DNA from: Bacteroidales bacterium
Lineage (GTDB): Bacteria > Bacteroidota > Bacteroidia > Bacteroidales > UBA932
Length of the DNA stretch: 7,923 bases
Assembly (NCBI GenBank): GCA_023230265.1
Contig: JALNXR010000089.1
Coordinates: 1-7,923 of the forward strand
Direction: 5' to 3'
The notes under the pieces were generated by a model that did no database searches, had not been told where the DNA came from, and was given only the letters and a program-made list of their open reading frames with translations. Made by a program: the position numbers and the translations under genes. This document shows positions 6,841 through 7,923 of this stretch, in pieces; within the stretch, counting starts at the first letter, position 1, and each line of letters starts with the position of its first letter.

Positions 6841-7923
6841 AAACCTGCTCACTAATCCTCTGGATTTTAGATATATGTTGGACGATCTGGACCTGGCATC
6901 ATCCTGTTCGAGACAAATTTTGTATGAAACACCGGTGATGCATTCTGCCAGGGAGATTAGAGATTGCTACAGTCAGCTGGAGCAGTTCTATACGATATTT
7001 TTTATAGATAATAATTTCACAACTACAATAAGGAAAATTCACAGAACACTGAGTTCTCTGAGAGATATCAGATTAACCCTTAAGAGGCTTGAAAATGGTG
7101 TAATACTGGATGAGATTGAGTTATTTGAAATTAAAAACCTGATTATTACTAATGAGGAGATCAGAGAGATCTTTAATGGAATTCCTGCCCTGGCCGACGT
7201 TTTTATACTTAAGCCTCTGAATTACTTATTGCTGCTTTTGGATCCCGATGAGATCGGTACTAACTCATTTTATATTTACGATAGTTATTCTGAGGAACTT
7301 TCCGGAATAAGATCTCTTTTAAAAAAGAGTCCGCACTCTCCGGAACTCTTTTATTCGGCATCTGTTATTGAGCAGAAAATAAGAGAAGAATTATCCCAAA
7401 AACTTGCTTCCTCAAGCAGTGAACTGAACTTTTCTCTAAGAACTTTGGCCTCTCTGGATATAGTAATAGCCAAAGCCGGTCAGATGAAAAGACTTGGCCT
7501 TTCAATACCAAAGGTTTCAAAAGAAAAAACCAGTTATTCATCTCTTTTCAATCCCATGATAAAGGAGATACTCCAAAAAGAGGGAAAGAGGTATCAAAAA
7601 ACCCATATAGAGTTCAAAGCAGGGACACCGCTGCTTATAACCGGTGCAAATATGGGAGGGAAAAGCGTTACATTAAGAAATGTGGGACTATGCCAGTACC
7701 TGTTCCAGTGCGGATTTGCCATACCTGCAGAACAAGCATATATCTCCCCGGTTTCTGATGTGCTGCTCTCAATTGGTGATATGCAGGATATATACAGGGG
7801 ACTATCCTCATTTGCTGCCGAAATGGAGCAAATCAGCTCCATTCTTAAAGCGGCAAAATCGGGCCGGAGACTGCTTGTTCTAATTGATGAACCCGCCAGG
7901 AGTACTAATCCGCTAGAAGGAAC
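6830..7923 (+). CDS. kamC: MutS-like ATPase of the lysine-fermentation cluster, KamC-like (3' end cut off)
   Basis: The frame is open from ATG 6830 to the right edge, giving 364 complete codons and no stop. A GTG at 6824 is the only other plausible start, since TAA lies in frame at 6818-6820. About 270 residues, mostly helical by composition, precede a MutS-type ATPase: Walker A TGANMGGKSVTLRN (271-284, normally TGPNMGGKST), the S-[ST]-F-x-x-E-M motif GLSSFAAEMEQ (324-334), and Walker B LLVLIDEPARSTNPLEG (348-364, MutS has DEIGRGT-x3-DG). In true MutS the Walker A lies near residue 610, so the mismatch-binding and connector domains are missing and DNA mismatch repair is unlikely. The gene overlaps kamB by 11 nt and probably precedes kamDE. 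A chaperone or reactivation role on lysine 5,6-aminomutase is inferred from context; the MutS-like ATPase assignment is direct. Confidence 0.85.
   Translation, partial: MRIKNLLTNPLDFRYMLDDLDLASSCSRQILYETPVMHSAREIRDCYSQLEQFYTIFFIDNNFTTTIRKIHRTLSSLRDIRLTLKRLENGVILDEIELFEIKNLIITNEEIREIFNGIPALADVFILKPLNYLLLLLDPDEIGTNSFYIYDSYSEELSGIRSLLKKSPHSPELFYSASVIEQKIREELSQKLASSSSELNFSLRTLASLDIVIAKAGQMKRLGLSIPKVSKEKTSYSSLFNPMIKEILQKEGKRYQKTHIEFKAGTPLLITGANMGGKSVTLRNVGLCQYLFQCGFAIPAEQAYISPVSDVLLSIGDMQDIYRGLSSFAAEMEQISSILKAAKSGRRLLVLIDEPARSTNPLEG

Noticed and set aside
7680..7883. 67-codon plus-strand open frame near the right edge
   Set aside because: It overlaps the ATPase core of the MutS-like gene in another frame. 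The MutS motifs before and after it are read in the frame starting at 6830.
6830..7923. DNA mismatch repair MutS or MutS2
   Set aside because: The N-terminal region before Walker A is far too short for MutS, no mismatch-recognition motif is present, the Walker B region differs, and the gene is coupled to the lysine operon.
1..7923. tRNA or rRNA genes, CRISPR arrays, insertion sequences
   Set aside because: No cloverleaf-like segment, regularly spaced repeat, transposase or terminal inverted repeat was seen; nearly all of the window is packed coding sequence.

Overview
The window carries most of an anaerobic lysine-fermentation operon from a member of the Bacteroidota, probably order Bacteroidales. 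Three things support that placement. First, the promoter ahead of the operon matches the Bacteroidota -33/-7 consensus (TTTG, 19-nt spacer, TAnnTTTG), and a second similar one lies ahead of the acyltransferase gene. Second, start codons are preceded by A/T-rich stretches without clear Shine-Dalgarno sequences. Third, the protein sequences resemble those I remember from lysine-fermenting Bacteroidales such as Porphyromonas and from Fusobacterium. No database search was possible, so the taxonomic call is inference.

Layout: positions 2-226 hold the 3' end of an AMP-forming acyl-CoA synthetase (fadD-like). A 68-nt gap with a probable promoter follows, then a lysophospholipid acyltransferase-family gene (295-1428) that must start at TTG or another non-ATG codon. 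A gap of about 175 nt holds a perfect 14-bp hairpin (likely terminator) and the operon promoter. From 1604 to the end of the window, seven genes run on the + strand with gaps of 5-26 nt or an 11-nt overlap: CoA-transferase subunit A (atoD), 3-aminobutyryl-CoA ammonia-lyase (kal), 3-keto-5-aminohexanoate cleavage enzyme (kce), 3,5-diaminohexanoate dehydrogenase (kdd), lysine 2,3-aminomutase (kamA), a P-loop protein (kamB-like), and a MutS-like ATPase (kamC-like) cut by the right edge.

The genes combine as follows. KamA makes L-beta-lysine. Lysine 5,6-aminomutase (KamDE, not in the window, expected just downstream) makes 3,5-diaminohexanoate. Kdd oxidises and deaminates this to 5-amino-3-oxohexanoate. 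Kce condenses that with acetyl-CoA to give acetoacetate and 3-aminobutyryl-CoA. Kal removes ammonia to give crotonyl-CoA, which is reduced elsewhere to butyryl-CoA. The AtoD/AtoA CoA-transferase then moves CoA from butyryl-CoA to acetoacetate, releasing butyrate. Only the A subunit of that transferase is present here.

The part most worth attention is the kamB-kamC pair, two translationally coupled NTPase-like genes between kamA and the expected kamDE. Neither is a catalyst of a known step. The second is a MutS-family ATPase without the mismatch-recognition domain and with an altered Walker B region. The best inference is a repair or reactivation machine for the B12- and PLP-dependent lysine 5,6-aminomutase.
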